Assembly (NCBI GenBank): GCA_015680685.1
Contig: MNCI01003899.1
Span: forward strand, 62,001 to 126,000
Reading direction: 5' to 3'
Origin: Gnetum montanum
Lineage: Eukaryota > Streptophyta > Gnetopsida > Gnetales > Gnetaceae
Length of the DNA: 64,000 nt
In this document: piece after piece, positions 12,714 through 24,440 of the stretch
Layout of the letters: every line of letters starts with the position of its first letter
Numbering within the stretch: the first letter of the stretch is position 1
Position numbers and translations under genes: made by a program
Notes under the pieces: model-generated
What the model saw: the letters and a program-made list of their open reading frames with translations, nothing else
Database searches by the model: none
What the model was told of the DNA's origin: nothing

Positions 12714-12837
12714 GGGACTAAGTGTTTGTGCACTGAATAGAACATTAGGATATCACTCACATCATTGGGAGCCTAAATGAACCTTCAGGTTAATTAAAGA
12801 AAAAATTTTATAACAGTAAAATAGCACACTGATAAAA

Positions 12838-15800
12838 ATGTCTTCTTCTCACAAAAGCAATTCACCACCTAAGGACCATACAAAGAACAGTTGGCAATCA
12901 AAAACACATAACCTAAATCAACTAGTTCCTCAACAATATATCCAATGCGTATATTCCCAACTTTACTTTTAACCTCTATCAAGATGAGAAGATGCACTGG
13001 AGGGATCTGCAAGGTAACATTGCGTTACCTCCGGATCGAGCAGTCCCAAACATGCTTCTCCATGCTTTGGCACATATTGGCATGATAGAACTATATGCTG
13101 AATACGTTGCAGAAAATTTTGACATGAACGATTACCATCCCACACCTTTACAATGTATGAGGGACGCAAGGCAGGAGAGCCAACATACACTGTTGAAGGG
13201 CAAAGAGGTCCCGCACGTCCTAAGTGAAATCAAAGATGTTCCCCCTCCTAACGATGGTGAGGAGGTTGGGTATCAGAACCTATGCTCAACGATACACAAC
13301 CCTAGTTCTGAGTCCCGTGAACACCAGTTGTTCATAGAGGGAACAACAACAAAAGACAAGGATGGGCACTTAGATCATCACCACGATCAGGGCTGAAGCT
13401 ATAGAAGAGAAGGTAGGAAACATCGCCACGACGATGGTTCTCCTTCTTCTTCCCCTTCTTCACATCACTCACCCTCTCCTTCCACCTCTGGGCACAATCA
13501 TGAAGAGCGTAACATAGAGGATAAAAGTAAGAAAAATGAGAGACCTCAACAAGAGATTCGAGAGAGAGGACAAGGGCATGAACGAAGGAAAGTAGGGAAC
13601 AATGAAGACATCATGGGCATCATGAAAGATATGACCATGACGAGCCCCTACTTGCAACCCGAAGTATGCTTGACATAACGGAGACTGTTAGAATTCCCAC
13701 AAGGCATTTAAAAGATAGTCAAATCAAACACTTAGACATGAACAATATCCCATGCTTTGAGGGGGGATACAACGTTGATCCGCAAAATCATTTACAGGCA
13801 TTCCACGATGCCTGTACGTTGCAAAATATAGAAAATGAGTGGCAAAAACTTAATTTGTTTCCAAGGATGCTCATTAAAGAAGCAAAGAGTTGGTACTAGT
13901 CCTTAGAATTGAAAACCATCAGGAGGTGGAGTACGATGCTAGAACTCTTCAACGATAAATATCAAACGTACTCCTGAGTGTCCAATTTGCGTAAGCAGAT
14001 CCAAGGTTGGAAACAAGGTACACATAAACCCTTGGATGCTGCCATGGCCTGCTACTACACACTGTTACATCATTGTCAAGGCCATGGATATGCTCAACAG
14101 GATCAACTTCACCACATCATGGATGGGCTAAGGCATGAAACTAGAAGAACCCTTGGGACTTATGCCCAAGGGAGACTCTCACAACTTAGAGCCCATGAAG
14201 TACATAGCTTGTTGGAATAAGTAGCAAAAGAAGAAGGTGAGCTACGTAAAAGGGAAAGTGCAGAAGAATACAACCATGATCCCTCTCTTTGAAAGAAGGG
14301 AGTGAAATTTTTTGATGAAGAGGATGAGTCACCAATCGAAGAGTTGGTGAACAGAAAGACCTTGCCACTTCAAAGGCTCACAATGGAAATAGCGGCTAAG
14401 GTAGATGACATATGGAGTTCCTTAGACTCTAAAATTGAAACTGTCTTAAAAATTGTAGAGGAGTCTAAGGTAGAACAAAGTAGTGACAAAGGTAAGATAA
14501 AGCAGAGAGATTTAGGCCTTTCACATAACAAGGGTAAGGGGAAAATCACTAACTCCGATGTGGTTGTGGATTCAGACACAAACGATGATGGTGGATGTCA
14601 AATCTGCCACTATGACCATCCTAAGGGATGTTGTCCAATCATCTCACATCTACAGGATTCTGGGGTGTATGCACTTAATCCGAGACTTAACCAATGGCAA
14701 ACACCCCGAAGGTTACCTTATCCCCAAGGTAACCCAAGGCAGTTCCACCAACCGTTAACGTATTATCCAAGTGGAACTCCACCACAACCCATCGAACAAC
14801 ATTAGCAGTGGCAATACCTATAGTCATGGGGGATGCCATCGCCAAAACATTAGTACCCTTACCAAAAACATGACCCTTATGGATATTATGTGTAGCAGCC
14901 GATTTCTCCAAGTGACTCTATGAGTCACACAACTCCCCACTGTCACTACCAAGTTCGGGAGTACTTCAGAAGGGCTCCTTCTCCTTCGAGAGATACTCCA
15001 TACCCACACCATCCTCCAAATCCATCCACACCTCTTCCACAAGTAGTTCCCATAACACCTCCTAATCCAACAATGCAAGGGGAACTCCCTACTCAACCGC
15101 AGCAACATAATGCTGCAAGAGCTATAAATATTCAACCTGCTACTGGTTCTGACAACTGTAAAAAGAGAATACCCTTCTTTAAAATCAAAAGCCCAGACAA
15201 ACTCTCACAACAACAAGCAATTGAACCCATGTACACACCTCCACCATCTAACACTTCGGAGCACCCTTCAGTTCAACATCAAAGCCTAACGCATATGGTT
15301 ATGTTAACACATACTGTAACCGAATGGATCAAGGTAGGCCACCTTCCTAGGAAACTAACTGATCCTGGAAGTTCCTTAATCTACCTTCAAGTCACTGGAA
15401 ATGAACCACATAGGGCTCTTCTTGACTCAAGTTCCGGAGTCAACTTAATTTCACGAGAGATGTATCAATCCTAGAACCTACCCCAACTTAAGAAGAGCAA
15501 CATCCAACTAGAGCTGGCAGACTAGTCCATCACCATTCCTTTGGGATTGGTGGAGGACATCATTACCACTATTTGTGGTTGGTCTTACCCAGCTGATTTC
15601 GTGGTGATTGAAGTCAACAACAATGAAGGGGACTTCCCAATTATAATGGGAAGGGCATGGCTTAGCACAGTAGATGCATGCCTTAGGATTTGCGATCTTT
15701 CCTTGGAAATCTCTAAGATAAATATTTATGGAAAGATCGAGAAGAGGAAAGTTCCATGCATCACATATAGTGATTCATCGGGTGATGACATGGAGGAAAT

Positions 15801-15927
15801 GCCTCCATGTAATAGGTGTGCCCTTGAAACTTTGAAACAAAGATGCCTGTATGTAGCAACCACACAAGTAGTAGACACCCCGTGGTTGACAACTACTCGA
15901 AAGAGCAAACAAATATGCATGGAATGA
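12838..15927 (+). pseudogene. gag-protease polyprotein of element A
   Basis: The start atgtcttcttct matches the start of element F's gag (41888). An early frame break lies near 12970, and the open part begins WRDLQGN at about 12998. From 13666 to 15927 one frame runs for 2.26 kb with eleven stop codons and no frameshift. Domains in order are a Retrotrans_gag-like domain (FEGGYNVDP, HLQAFHDA, LFPRMLIKEAKSWY) at about 13740-14220, a zinc-knuckle variant CQICHYDHPKGCC at about 14599, a proline-rich linker, and a retropepsin-like domain with LLDSSSGVNL at about 15418 and PIIMGRAWL at about 15637. The catalytic triad should be D-S/T-G but reads D-S-S. No pol domain follows. Confidence 0.85.
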
Positions 15928-17497
15928 ATTGAGGAGACAAACCATGCCAACAACAAAGGCATAGACACATTGGAATATGAACATCACCAACTTCCACTCC
16001 TTAATCTAAGATCATCAATTGGGAGAAGTTGGACACTTCTTAGAAATTCAAATAGGCACTCATTATTGTGGATCTCTTCCTTGCAATCCAGTCATGGGGG
16101 AGATGGCCACCTATGCTAACCATATGGGGCCCTCAGTTCTTTTTCAATTTTTGTCTTACACTTTTTTGTTTTACAACTTTCTTTAACTTTTCTTGTTTTT
16201 GTTTTACAACATCATTATACTTTTCCAGTTTGTGTGTGTGTGTGTGTGATCCACCCTATAAGTTTATCACCCAATAAGTGTTCAGAATGATGGTATGACC
16301 TGTTTTCATATTGATTGCTAATTTTTTTTCTTTACCTTTAAAGTCACAATGTTGATACTAAGGTATGTTTCTTTTGATATGGTAGGCAATGAGTTCAATC
16401 CATCCATCCATCCACCAAGTTCTATGGTCTCTCTTGGCTTGGAAATGTACAGTCCCCTTCTAATAAGAACTTTAATGAATTAGTGACTGGGCACTTCTCA
16501 AACTAAGGAAGGACTCAAGGATTCAAATGGGTGTGACTTCAAGGGAACTTGATGCTTTTATGTTGGCCATTCTCTTGGGTGCTTGGATGCTTTCTTTTTG
16601 AGTTTTCTCGCCATTCCGGTTTTACCCTATTATCGGAAGCTGAGACAATAAAAATAAGAAGTCTTTGNTACCTCATTACCAGTTGTATCATTAATGTATA
16701 TATTTTTGTTGATGCATTGTTTTCCTTTTGGTAAACTCTTGTGGTTAATACTTTAACTCTTGTTCCAAATGACATTCCTAGAGCCTACGGACTCTTTGAA
16801 TGTGGGTTTGTCAGGGCATTAAGGGCATGAGCCTGCTTTGGGGAGGACCCACTGACATTCCTATTTGGTGCACCAGTTAACTTATTTTCCCTAACATTTT
16901 TGCAATTAATTTTATTTTGTTCATTACCATCTTGACATCCATTTCCTCGATGCTATAGTTGTCCCTTTTTATCTATCTTTCTTACACCTTTCCTTTCTCC
17001 ATTCTAACGCTATTGAAGGTTTGTGATTAGTCATGGGGGTACGGGGCCCAATTTTTTCGATTTTCTCCTAGCCCCGAATTTTTTTATTTTCTTCCTAACC
17101 CCTACACCTTCGGTAGTCACCATTAGTACATCTCTTGATCCATATCAGCCATACCACAACCTAGCCAATGAACTTACACCAAAGCAAGGTATTAACTACA
17201 TTGAAATTCATTTACCCTTGCTAATATATGATTGTGTTATGTGTGCNCGAATGGACAACGAAAGGCACAATCTTGGCGTTGGCAGCAGCAACACTTCTTT
17301 CTCTCTCTCTTTCTTAGCTGCCAACTAAGGCCTGATGTCATTGTAATAAGGTGTTCACCCTTGTTTTCATGAACACTAGTTTTGTCAAGTCTTGTAATGA
17401 TTATCCGTTCACATGTCATCCCATTAGTTCCATTCTCCTCAATAATCCCAGACCTTCCTGATATTATTGTAAGGAACTCAAGGACGAGTTTTCATTC
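15928..17497 (+). other. Element A 3' noncoding region
   Basis: The protease frame stops at 15925 and nothing recognisable as RT, RNase H, integrase or ORF2 follows. The stretch contains a T-rich tract (16140-16220), a (gt)n run, a ccatccatcc run, a box ctttggggaggaccc (about 16836-16850) shared with elements B, C and K, and AGTCATGGGGG motifs at 16090 and 17029 like the one at the polypurine tract. ORF2, present in B, C, E and K, is absent here. Confidence 0.7.
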
Positions 17498-17510
17498 AGT
17501 CATGGGGGTA
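17498..17510 (+). promoter_or_regulatory. Polypurine tract of element A
   Basis: The sequence agtcatgggggta lies directly against the TGATG start of the 3' LTR. Elements B (34607-34619) and E (46321-46333) have aatcatgggggta in the same place, which supports its role as plus-strand primer. Confidence 0.75.
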
Positions 17511-18417
17511 TGATGGGACACGATATCGTAGTGTGTCTTCATATCTATAAATAATAGGCGGCTCTTCCTTGTTTCCCAATCCTAGGCTAGAAGTAGGGAA
17601 ACTCTGGCAAATTGATCACTTTAGAGATAGAATATTTTCCATGTGCCCACAATACAAGTCCTAAAGTGAACAGATCTTTATTCAAGCAACATTGTACCTA
17701 AACACAAGTTGTGTACAATAATAAAGACGAACTTCCTAGATAAACCTTGCAGTGCATGGAATAGGATTTTATTTAATGTTATTTATTACTTTCTTTTTCA
17801 CCCTTAAACTCTTAGAACGTGGAATGAGTACAACTTGATTACGAGCATCTAGTGTGACTACTTGGTAACCCAGTGGCATATTTAGGATCTGCGCTTGGTA
17901 ATCCCAGTGGTAGTCATGCACCAAGATGTGTACAGTTAGTCAAGGAATTGGCTGCTCATCACACTTAGGCTAGCTTAGATTCTCTCAACCCTTTCCTCCT
18001 AGTTAAGTGCCTCAGTATGACCACTTCGAGCACGTGCGTTACGCATGGTGATCCCAGCAAAGATTAGCATTTGGTAGCCACGGTTGCATCGGTTTAGGGT
18101 GTGTACGGTAAGTGGGAATGGATGCTGACACTAAGTTAATTTAGACTTAGTTCATTAGTTAGAGTTAGTAATTAGTTTCTCAACCCTTCACTCATTAGCA
18201 TAGGAGACATAAAACATAAAAAGATATAAAAATCATATACCTCAAAATTACTTAACCATACACCGTGACAACTACAAGTAAGTCTAGGAAGACAACGAAT
18301 GATTAACCCCAAGTGTTCCATGGGGCGTGTAGGCACTTAGTCTGCAAAATTCAACCGGATCACGTGTGCTATGCTCGTTTTGTATGGTTGAGTGTAGGGG
18401 TATCTCGCCACTCATCA
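17511..18417 (+). repeat. 3' LTR of element A
   Basis: It is 907 bp, TGATG...CATCA, and the target duplication aatac follows. Only one GATATC box remains (17522), still 23 bp before the TATA start (17545). Compared with the 5' LTR about 80 bp of the box array is missing. U5 carries degenerate cttggtaa-cc-cag repeats (17860-17930). Confidence 0.9.
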
Positions 18418-20403
18418 AATACTAATCCAATAAATAAATAAATCCCTGGGTGATGGAGAGATGAATTTGATCATTAATACCAAAGTGGAAAGAGATCAAA
18501 AAACAAGAATTGGATTATTGATAAAAATGTTTTGATGTGTTGAATGAGGTGAAGACTAAAATTTAAGTTTATATGAATGCTTGAAAGTGTAGAAAAATGC
18601 TCAAAATGGAATCCAAGCTTTTACAGGCCAATCTAAGTTGCTAAAAATGCTAGAATACCATCAGTTGCCATTTTTAGGTTTTAATATATTCTGTGAAGTC
18701 CTAGAAGCTACATTATTTTACTATTTTCTTAGTTTTATGTTACCTAGAGGTTGAGAATCACGTTACAAAAGTTACTTGCTCTTTCAAAGAGAATCTATAA
18801 ATGTTGATGTCAATTGTTGCAATCTACATTGTGACTTTGTGATAGGGTTATATTAGAGAGAGGAGAGCACTTCATGGTCTACATTGACCAAACAAACAAC
18901 TTTGCCTTCTAGGCCATTAGCTTTTGAAGTCATCTTGGGGGGTCAAAAGCATAAAAAGAGCTTAAAACCCTAGTTTTACAGTTGAAATTTTAGTAAGATT
19001 TTGAACAAAGAAAAAATGTGGTAAAGCTTGGTTAAAACATGATCAAAGTTAGTCAAAATGTCAACTAACATTCTATGCATGATAACAAATCTCATAAATG
19101 AATAAAATTATAGTAAATAATAATTTTGTTTTTTAGATATGAGAATTCAAGCATTTTGACCAGTTACTAAATAAATAAAAATCAACAAAAGAAAATGCAT
19201 GCAAAATAAAAATTACAAAAATCCATTAATAAGATTTTATACCAAAATTACCCTATTTAAAAATGAAAGTGCTAGTTAAAAGATCCTTGTGTGACTTCAA
19301 TCTCCCAAACAAGTTCTGAATCCTAAGTAAGTTTGTAGGTTAACAATGGAATCTAAGAAAGATTTAAAATGAGATTTGGAAATATTGCTTACCAGAGAAC
19401 ATGGTTGAAAATGAATAATTGGTTAACTATCAATTTAAATCTATCTCATTTCTAATTTAGTAGTCTTCCTCTTTGGCTGTGTCTCCTAGATGTGGGCAAG
19501 GCAAGACAAAATGATGCTATCTCATGGAATAGCTACTAGGCTTATATTCTTATAATGGTTTGGCAATGTTGGTTAAGGGAAGATCACATGGATAACAACT
19601 AAATTAAAAATAAACTATAATTTTAAAAATATTTTAAAATTCTCTTTCTCACATGGGCTATTACCCAATGTTGGCCTAATGGGCATCTCTTATAAGAAAG
19701 TTAATATCTATGTCTAATCCCAATTTGATAGCTATGTCTAAAACCAAACTAATAACAAGGTTTAAGGTCAAGAGTATAACTAATAAAAATGCTAACATAA
19801 GCCTCTCTAAAAAATAAGTTCAAAAATTGAAAATAAAAACTAAAAACAAAATGTAAAAAAATTAATTTATCAAAATATAAAATAGTGAAGTAAAACATAC
19901 CACAACAAAGTAGTACCCAATGTGCTAATGATCCATCCAATGCTTGATACTTGCTAACTCAAAACTCTCATAAATGCTTAGTGTGCATAAGCTTAATTAA
20001 AAGAAAAATCTAGAAATGATAAAATAAAAAAATATTAAAAACACTAACAATGAAAAAAAATTTAAAACATGGTAAAAACATTAAAATAAAAAAAATAAAA
20101 CCTCAAAATATATTAAAAAGTAAAAGATCCTTTAAATGACATAGCTAGACATATATCTTTAATCAAAAAAGCATAGTCAACATAAGAAAATGGGTTAATA
20201 AGCATCTACATAGGTTGGAAAATGAGACATCAAGGATTCAAATCACAATCATACTAAGGAGTAAGAGGTACTTAAAGTAAGGGTGTCACACCAAATTTGT
20301 GAAAGCATAGGACCAAAATCTTGTGTTCAAATATCATAGTTAAGATATATACTTATTGTGCACAAAAAGATTTATTCAAAGCCAAAAATAAATAAAAATA
20401 TAC
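18418..20403. other. Unassigned AT-rich DNA
   Basis: I see no domain, tandem array or LTR pair here. Part of it (18480-18640) is loosely reminiscent of the R/U5-like part of the block at 970-1150, so it is probably very old LTR sequence. The 5' base of a LINE may start near 20350. Confidence 0.3.
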
Positions 20404-21200
20404 ATGAATAAATTAGTATACAAGATAGCCTTATTAAAGATAAAAAATGAAAAATGTGTTGAACTAGATATAATTCCCATCGAAGCTTGGAAAGCATTTG
20501 AAGTTATAGGAGTTTTTTGGTTGACACAATTATTTAACAAAATTTTGAAGAATGGAGAAATGTTGAATAATTGGAGAAAAATCTTTGTTGTTCTAATTTA
20601 CAAAAATAAAGAAGATGTACAAAATTGTGCAAACTATAAAGAGATCAAGCTAATGAGCTTTACTATGGAGTTTTTAAATATATTCATAGAGCAACATCTC
20701 AAACTTTAATCAATAGCATTAGAAAATTAATTTGGATTTATGCCAAGTAGATCTACTATAGAGGCTATTTTTTTGATATGACAATTGATGGAGAAATTCA
20801 GAAAACATAGACAAAATATACATAGGATCTTCATTGACTTGGAAAAAGCATATGAAAAAGTGCCTAGGGATATTATATGATGGACCTTACAAAGGAAAAA
20901 CATTCCGAATAAATATATTAAAGTGATTCAAGATATGTATGAAGGAGCTACCACTAAACTTAGAACACTGTGTGGAATAACATTTGATTTTCCAATCATA
21001 GTAGGTCCACATCAAAGGTCTGGAATTATTATTTTTCATTATTATTGATGAATTTCCAAAGAAAATATAAGATTAAATTCCTTGGTGTATAATATTGTTA
21101 GATGATATTATGTTGGTAGTTTTAACTCAAGAAAATATCATTACTAAAATATAGAAGTGGAGACATGAGATGGAATCAAAATTAATTGAACATTGGAAAT
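20404..21200 (+). pseudogene. LINE reverse transcriptase fragment 1
   Basis: The 101-codon open stretch (20404-20709) and its broken continuation carry non-LTR RT motifs: IPIEAWKAFEV, LFNKILKNGEM, VQNCANYKEIKLMS, FGFMPSRSTIEAIF, FIDLEKAYEKVPRDI and MYEGATTK. These match the fingers and palm of plant L1-type LINEs. The frame then breaks, before the catalytic DD motif can be read clearly. The endonuclease and C-terminal parts are missing, as is usual for 5'-truncated, decayed copies. It is close in sequence to fragment 2 at 54362. Confidence 0.8.
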
Positions 21201-21204
21201 TTAT

Positions 21205-21410
21205 AAGTCTTCTTATTGCCAAACTTACTAAGCTCAAAGTCTCATTTATTGCCAAATTGGATTAGTTAAAAGTCTCATATAATGTCATAGAGTTGATAAG
21301 TTCTAAGTGTCATAGAATGAAAAATAGTTTATGAGTCCTAAGTCTTGTAAAATGTCAAACAGCTGATCAACTTTAAGTCTTATAAAATGTTAAATAGTTG
21401 ATTGCTAAAC
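21205..21410. repeat. 33-35-bp tandem array, six units
   Basis: Units begin with agtct (or agtgt) at 21205, 21238, 21271, 21306, 21341 and 21376, so the spacing is 33, 33, 35, 35 and 35 bp. Each unit contains a ttattgcc or ataatgtca core and a tgat-rich end. It directly follows the LINE fragment. Confidence 0.8.
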
Positions 21411-22560
21411 CCTAATAACTTTTAGCTATGGCTTCTCCTTTCTTCTTTCAAAAAATAGGTTAAAGTTATATTCTAAGCTTTTAAACTTCATGAGTAGAAA
21501 CCTAATGGTAGTAATGATTCTTTCTTTCACTATTCCATGGTTTAGTTCTATACATCATCTACAAAACATTGTGAATTATATTGTAGTTTGTGATCATTAT
21601 GTAGCCACTAAAAATGCCTTGGGATCTATATTACCATGGTAGAAATAGTTATCTTTCTTATGCTAGTAATCGAAGGTGAAATTTCATCTAAGAAATTTAA
21701 AAGTATTCAAAATCCCTTAATAATAGATTTGGGAATTTCATATAATACCCTTCCTACCTTACCAAGGTAAATAAGACATTACATTGGTCTCACCCCTAGA
21801 CCCTTGGTTATGGAAAAACTAAAATAAGAGAGAGAGGAAGAGCCTTGTTAATAGAGCATAGGAAAAAGGTAGCTAATTGAAATAACATTGCTGACAAATA
21901 GCACAAGAGCCATGACCTTCCAACAAAGTAGTAAAATAGAGGAACAATGATGTAAAATGGGATAGATTAATGCAAGAGGAAGCATAAACACAATAAAATA
22001 TGATGCACCATGAGATATAAGCATGAGCATAAATTAGTGGCGAATATTACACATTAAAATGTCAATACCATAAAAAATACATAAATAAGGCTATGATGAG
22101 AGATTACAAGATATAATAAATGAGAAAAATATGAAGTGATGATTTTACATAACTGTAAGTAAATTCAAAATCTAAGCGAGGAAATAACCAATAACTAGAA
22201 CTATCTAAAATATGATAATGCAAAATAACTTAAGCATATATCCAAGTTATGCATTCCCTAATAACACATATCTCTAATGTCTATAAAAAAGTAGCCAAGA
22301 TCTAGCATTGGATGAATCCTATACAATATTAAGCATTATATCATGCACTAACAAATATAAGGATAATCATACCTAGCATTTAGAAAATATAAAATCATCT
22401 AACTACAAGTAATATAAAAGCAAATATTCTATATTATAGTCCATAATGATATAGTTTCCAAGTACATAGAGGTCCATAGTATATACATCATGAATAATGA
22501 TAATAATCATGAATGAGGATTACTGAACTTAGAAGCAAGGGATGAATAAATTCCCCAAAT
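21411..22560. other. Unassigned AT-rich DNA
   Basis: No gene, repeat array or LTR boundary could be supported. Short open frames here are not similar to any family I recognise. Confidence 0.4.
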
Positions 22561-24440
22561 AAAAATTTACAACCACAAAAACCACACCCAAAATTACGAG
22601 GTTCCCCAACTTAGGTACTCCACACTCAAAGGGTAGTTTAGTTGCACACCTTCAAACTTTGTTTCTCTAAAATGTGGTTTGAAGGGCAAGACACCTTGTA
22701 CAAGCTCTAAGCTTCACTTCAGAGGGATTTTTTGCTATGAATCCACTTAACCCACCTAGGGCCCAACAAGCTTAGAATGTGATTTCAATGATCCCACAAC
22801 CTTTACAAATTGAGCTTTGCTCTAGAGTGTTGTAATTCTACACCAACAACTCAATCCCAGCGAGATCCTAACAAGCTCAATGATGCCTTTTTGCAAGAAG
22901 CACATCAACCCCAGTAGGGAAACAAGAAAGAGAAAAATATATTATAAGGGAAGCATGCAAATAATTTTTTTTTCCTTGTACTTTGAAGCACAATATAATA
23001 TAATCACTACAACAGTTCAATAGAGAGTACAATGAGGTACAAAAATATAATAGAATAACGCACATAATGATTTCTTGATGTTGATACTTGCTTGCACACA
23101 AAACTTGCACATTCATTATCAATGTTTCACACTCATGCATTATGGCCATGTGACATCTACTTTGTCATGCTCCACCATCAAAATTGTTACATGCAACACA
23201 TCTCATTCAATGGAAAAACCAAATCAAACTGGCCTTGGCAAAGAAACCTAATGAAGGTTTCCCCCAAAAAAAGGGGAAAGAAAATTACCAAGCAGCTGGA
23301 ATGGTCCATGAAGATCAATAGTACAAATCAATAGCTACGAACATGCAAAGGGAGGAGCCTAATGATTAAAGAAACCTTGGAGCAAGGAATTGGTTCCTCA
23401 AATGCATTGCCAAATGACCAACACCTCAAAACATGAAGTGTTAAACCTTTATCGATTTACCAACATGTTAATGCCATATTGTAGCCATGATGTCAACTAT
23501 GGAATGCATTATTAACCTTCATGACCCATTTCTTATAACCTCATTAACATTACCATTTCCTCACCATAGCCTTATCCCATCATCATAAGCACTCTTTAGC
23601 ATGGTTCAACACAATTGAATCAAGCAAGGAGAGGGAACATCGATGGTGGATCTATAGTGGTGTTTGGTATTCTTTGTCGATGCCTCTTAGGTCAATCCTC
23701 TAGAAATCAATAAAGAGGGACCAATGAAACACCACCAAAAATACATGTTGTAACCTTTATAACCCTTACCCCATAAGACTTGAGGCTAAAATTTCATTGT
23801 AAAATGTAAAGATTGTAACCCATGAACTGCAATCTCACATACTTTATACTTTTGGGGTTGAAAAATGCCTCATAAGTGGTCAAAGCCTCATCCCCCAAGT
23901 GAAAAGGGCCCATGTAATGCCTATATTTGAGCTTGGGAAGGGTTAAAAATGCCTTTTGGAATGCCAAAATTGGCTTTTTAATGGGTTTGATGGAGGATAC
24001 AACATTTTTCATGCTAGAGTTACCTATTGGAGGGTATGACCCATGTACACCTAGTGTTGGGGGACGTAACATCACCCATGCCCAGCATGGAGGGGTATAA
24101 CTCTTGCTCCTAGCATTGCTACTTCACCCCCTAGTGCTACAACTTTCCCCCAACATTGCTCCAGTGAGGATCTAGCATGGCTCATCCAGATCCAACACAG
24201 GTGTCATTCCTCCAGCATGGATGCCATAACCCTAGCATAGGTGCCATACCTCTAGTGTGGGTGTCATCCCCCAGCATTGCCATGCACCTCAACATGGATC
24301 CTGTAAGCCTAGTGTTACTATTGGAAGGTTGATCATGGGTAAAATTATTATATATTATTTTTAGTAAATAGAATGGTTTTGGTACCTTGGGGGTATCAAA
24401 ACTTACCACACATAGACACCTACAACACTTGCACATAACA
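22560..24440 (-). mobile_element. LTR-like block, minus strand
   Basis: A minus-strand TATA-like motif (gttataaa) lies at 23756-23763. Upstream of it on that strand is a minisatellite (24075-24320), and downstream is a G/C-richer leader. The right end reads tgttatgtgcaagtg on the minus strand, a plausible LTR start. No second LTR or coding region could be linked to it. Confidence 0.4.
24075..24320. repeat. Degenerate minisatellite (AGCATGG / CTAGTGT units)
   Basis: About ten units of roughly 20-26 bp each contain a cc(c)agcat-gg or cctagtgtt core followed by tg-cat. It sits in the presumed U3 of the minus-strand LTR-like block. Confidence 0.7.

Larger units (their letters stand above)
11893..18417 (+). 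mobile_element. Element A: non-autonomous gypsy-type LTR element (gag-protease only)
   Basis: The element begins TGATG and ends CATCA and is flanked by a perfect 5-bp duplication, aatac (11888-11892 and 18418-18422). The 3' LTR is 907 bp. The 5' LTR is partly lost in an N gap. The interior holds one gag-protease reading frame (12838-15927), then about 1.6 kb without RT, RNase H or integrase, then a polypurine tract. This resembles the terminal-repeat retrotransposons with only GAG (TR-GAG) known from plants. Movement would need enzymes supplied by a relative. Confidence 0.9.

Noticed and set aside
12233-12760. Long open frames across the N gap on both strands
   Set aside because: They are made of unknown residues from the run of Ns.
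11893-18417. A hidden RT or integrase in element A
   Set aside because: I looked in all frames between 15927 and 17498 for YxDD, HHCC and DDE-type contexts and found none.
21205-21410. 35-bp array as a CRISPR-like repeat-spacer structure
   Set aside because: Units are degenerate over their full length and contiguous, so it is a simple tandem array.
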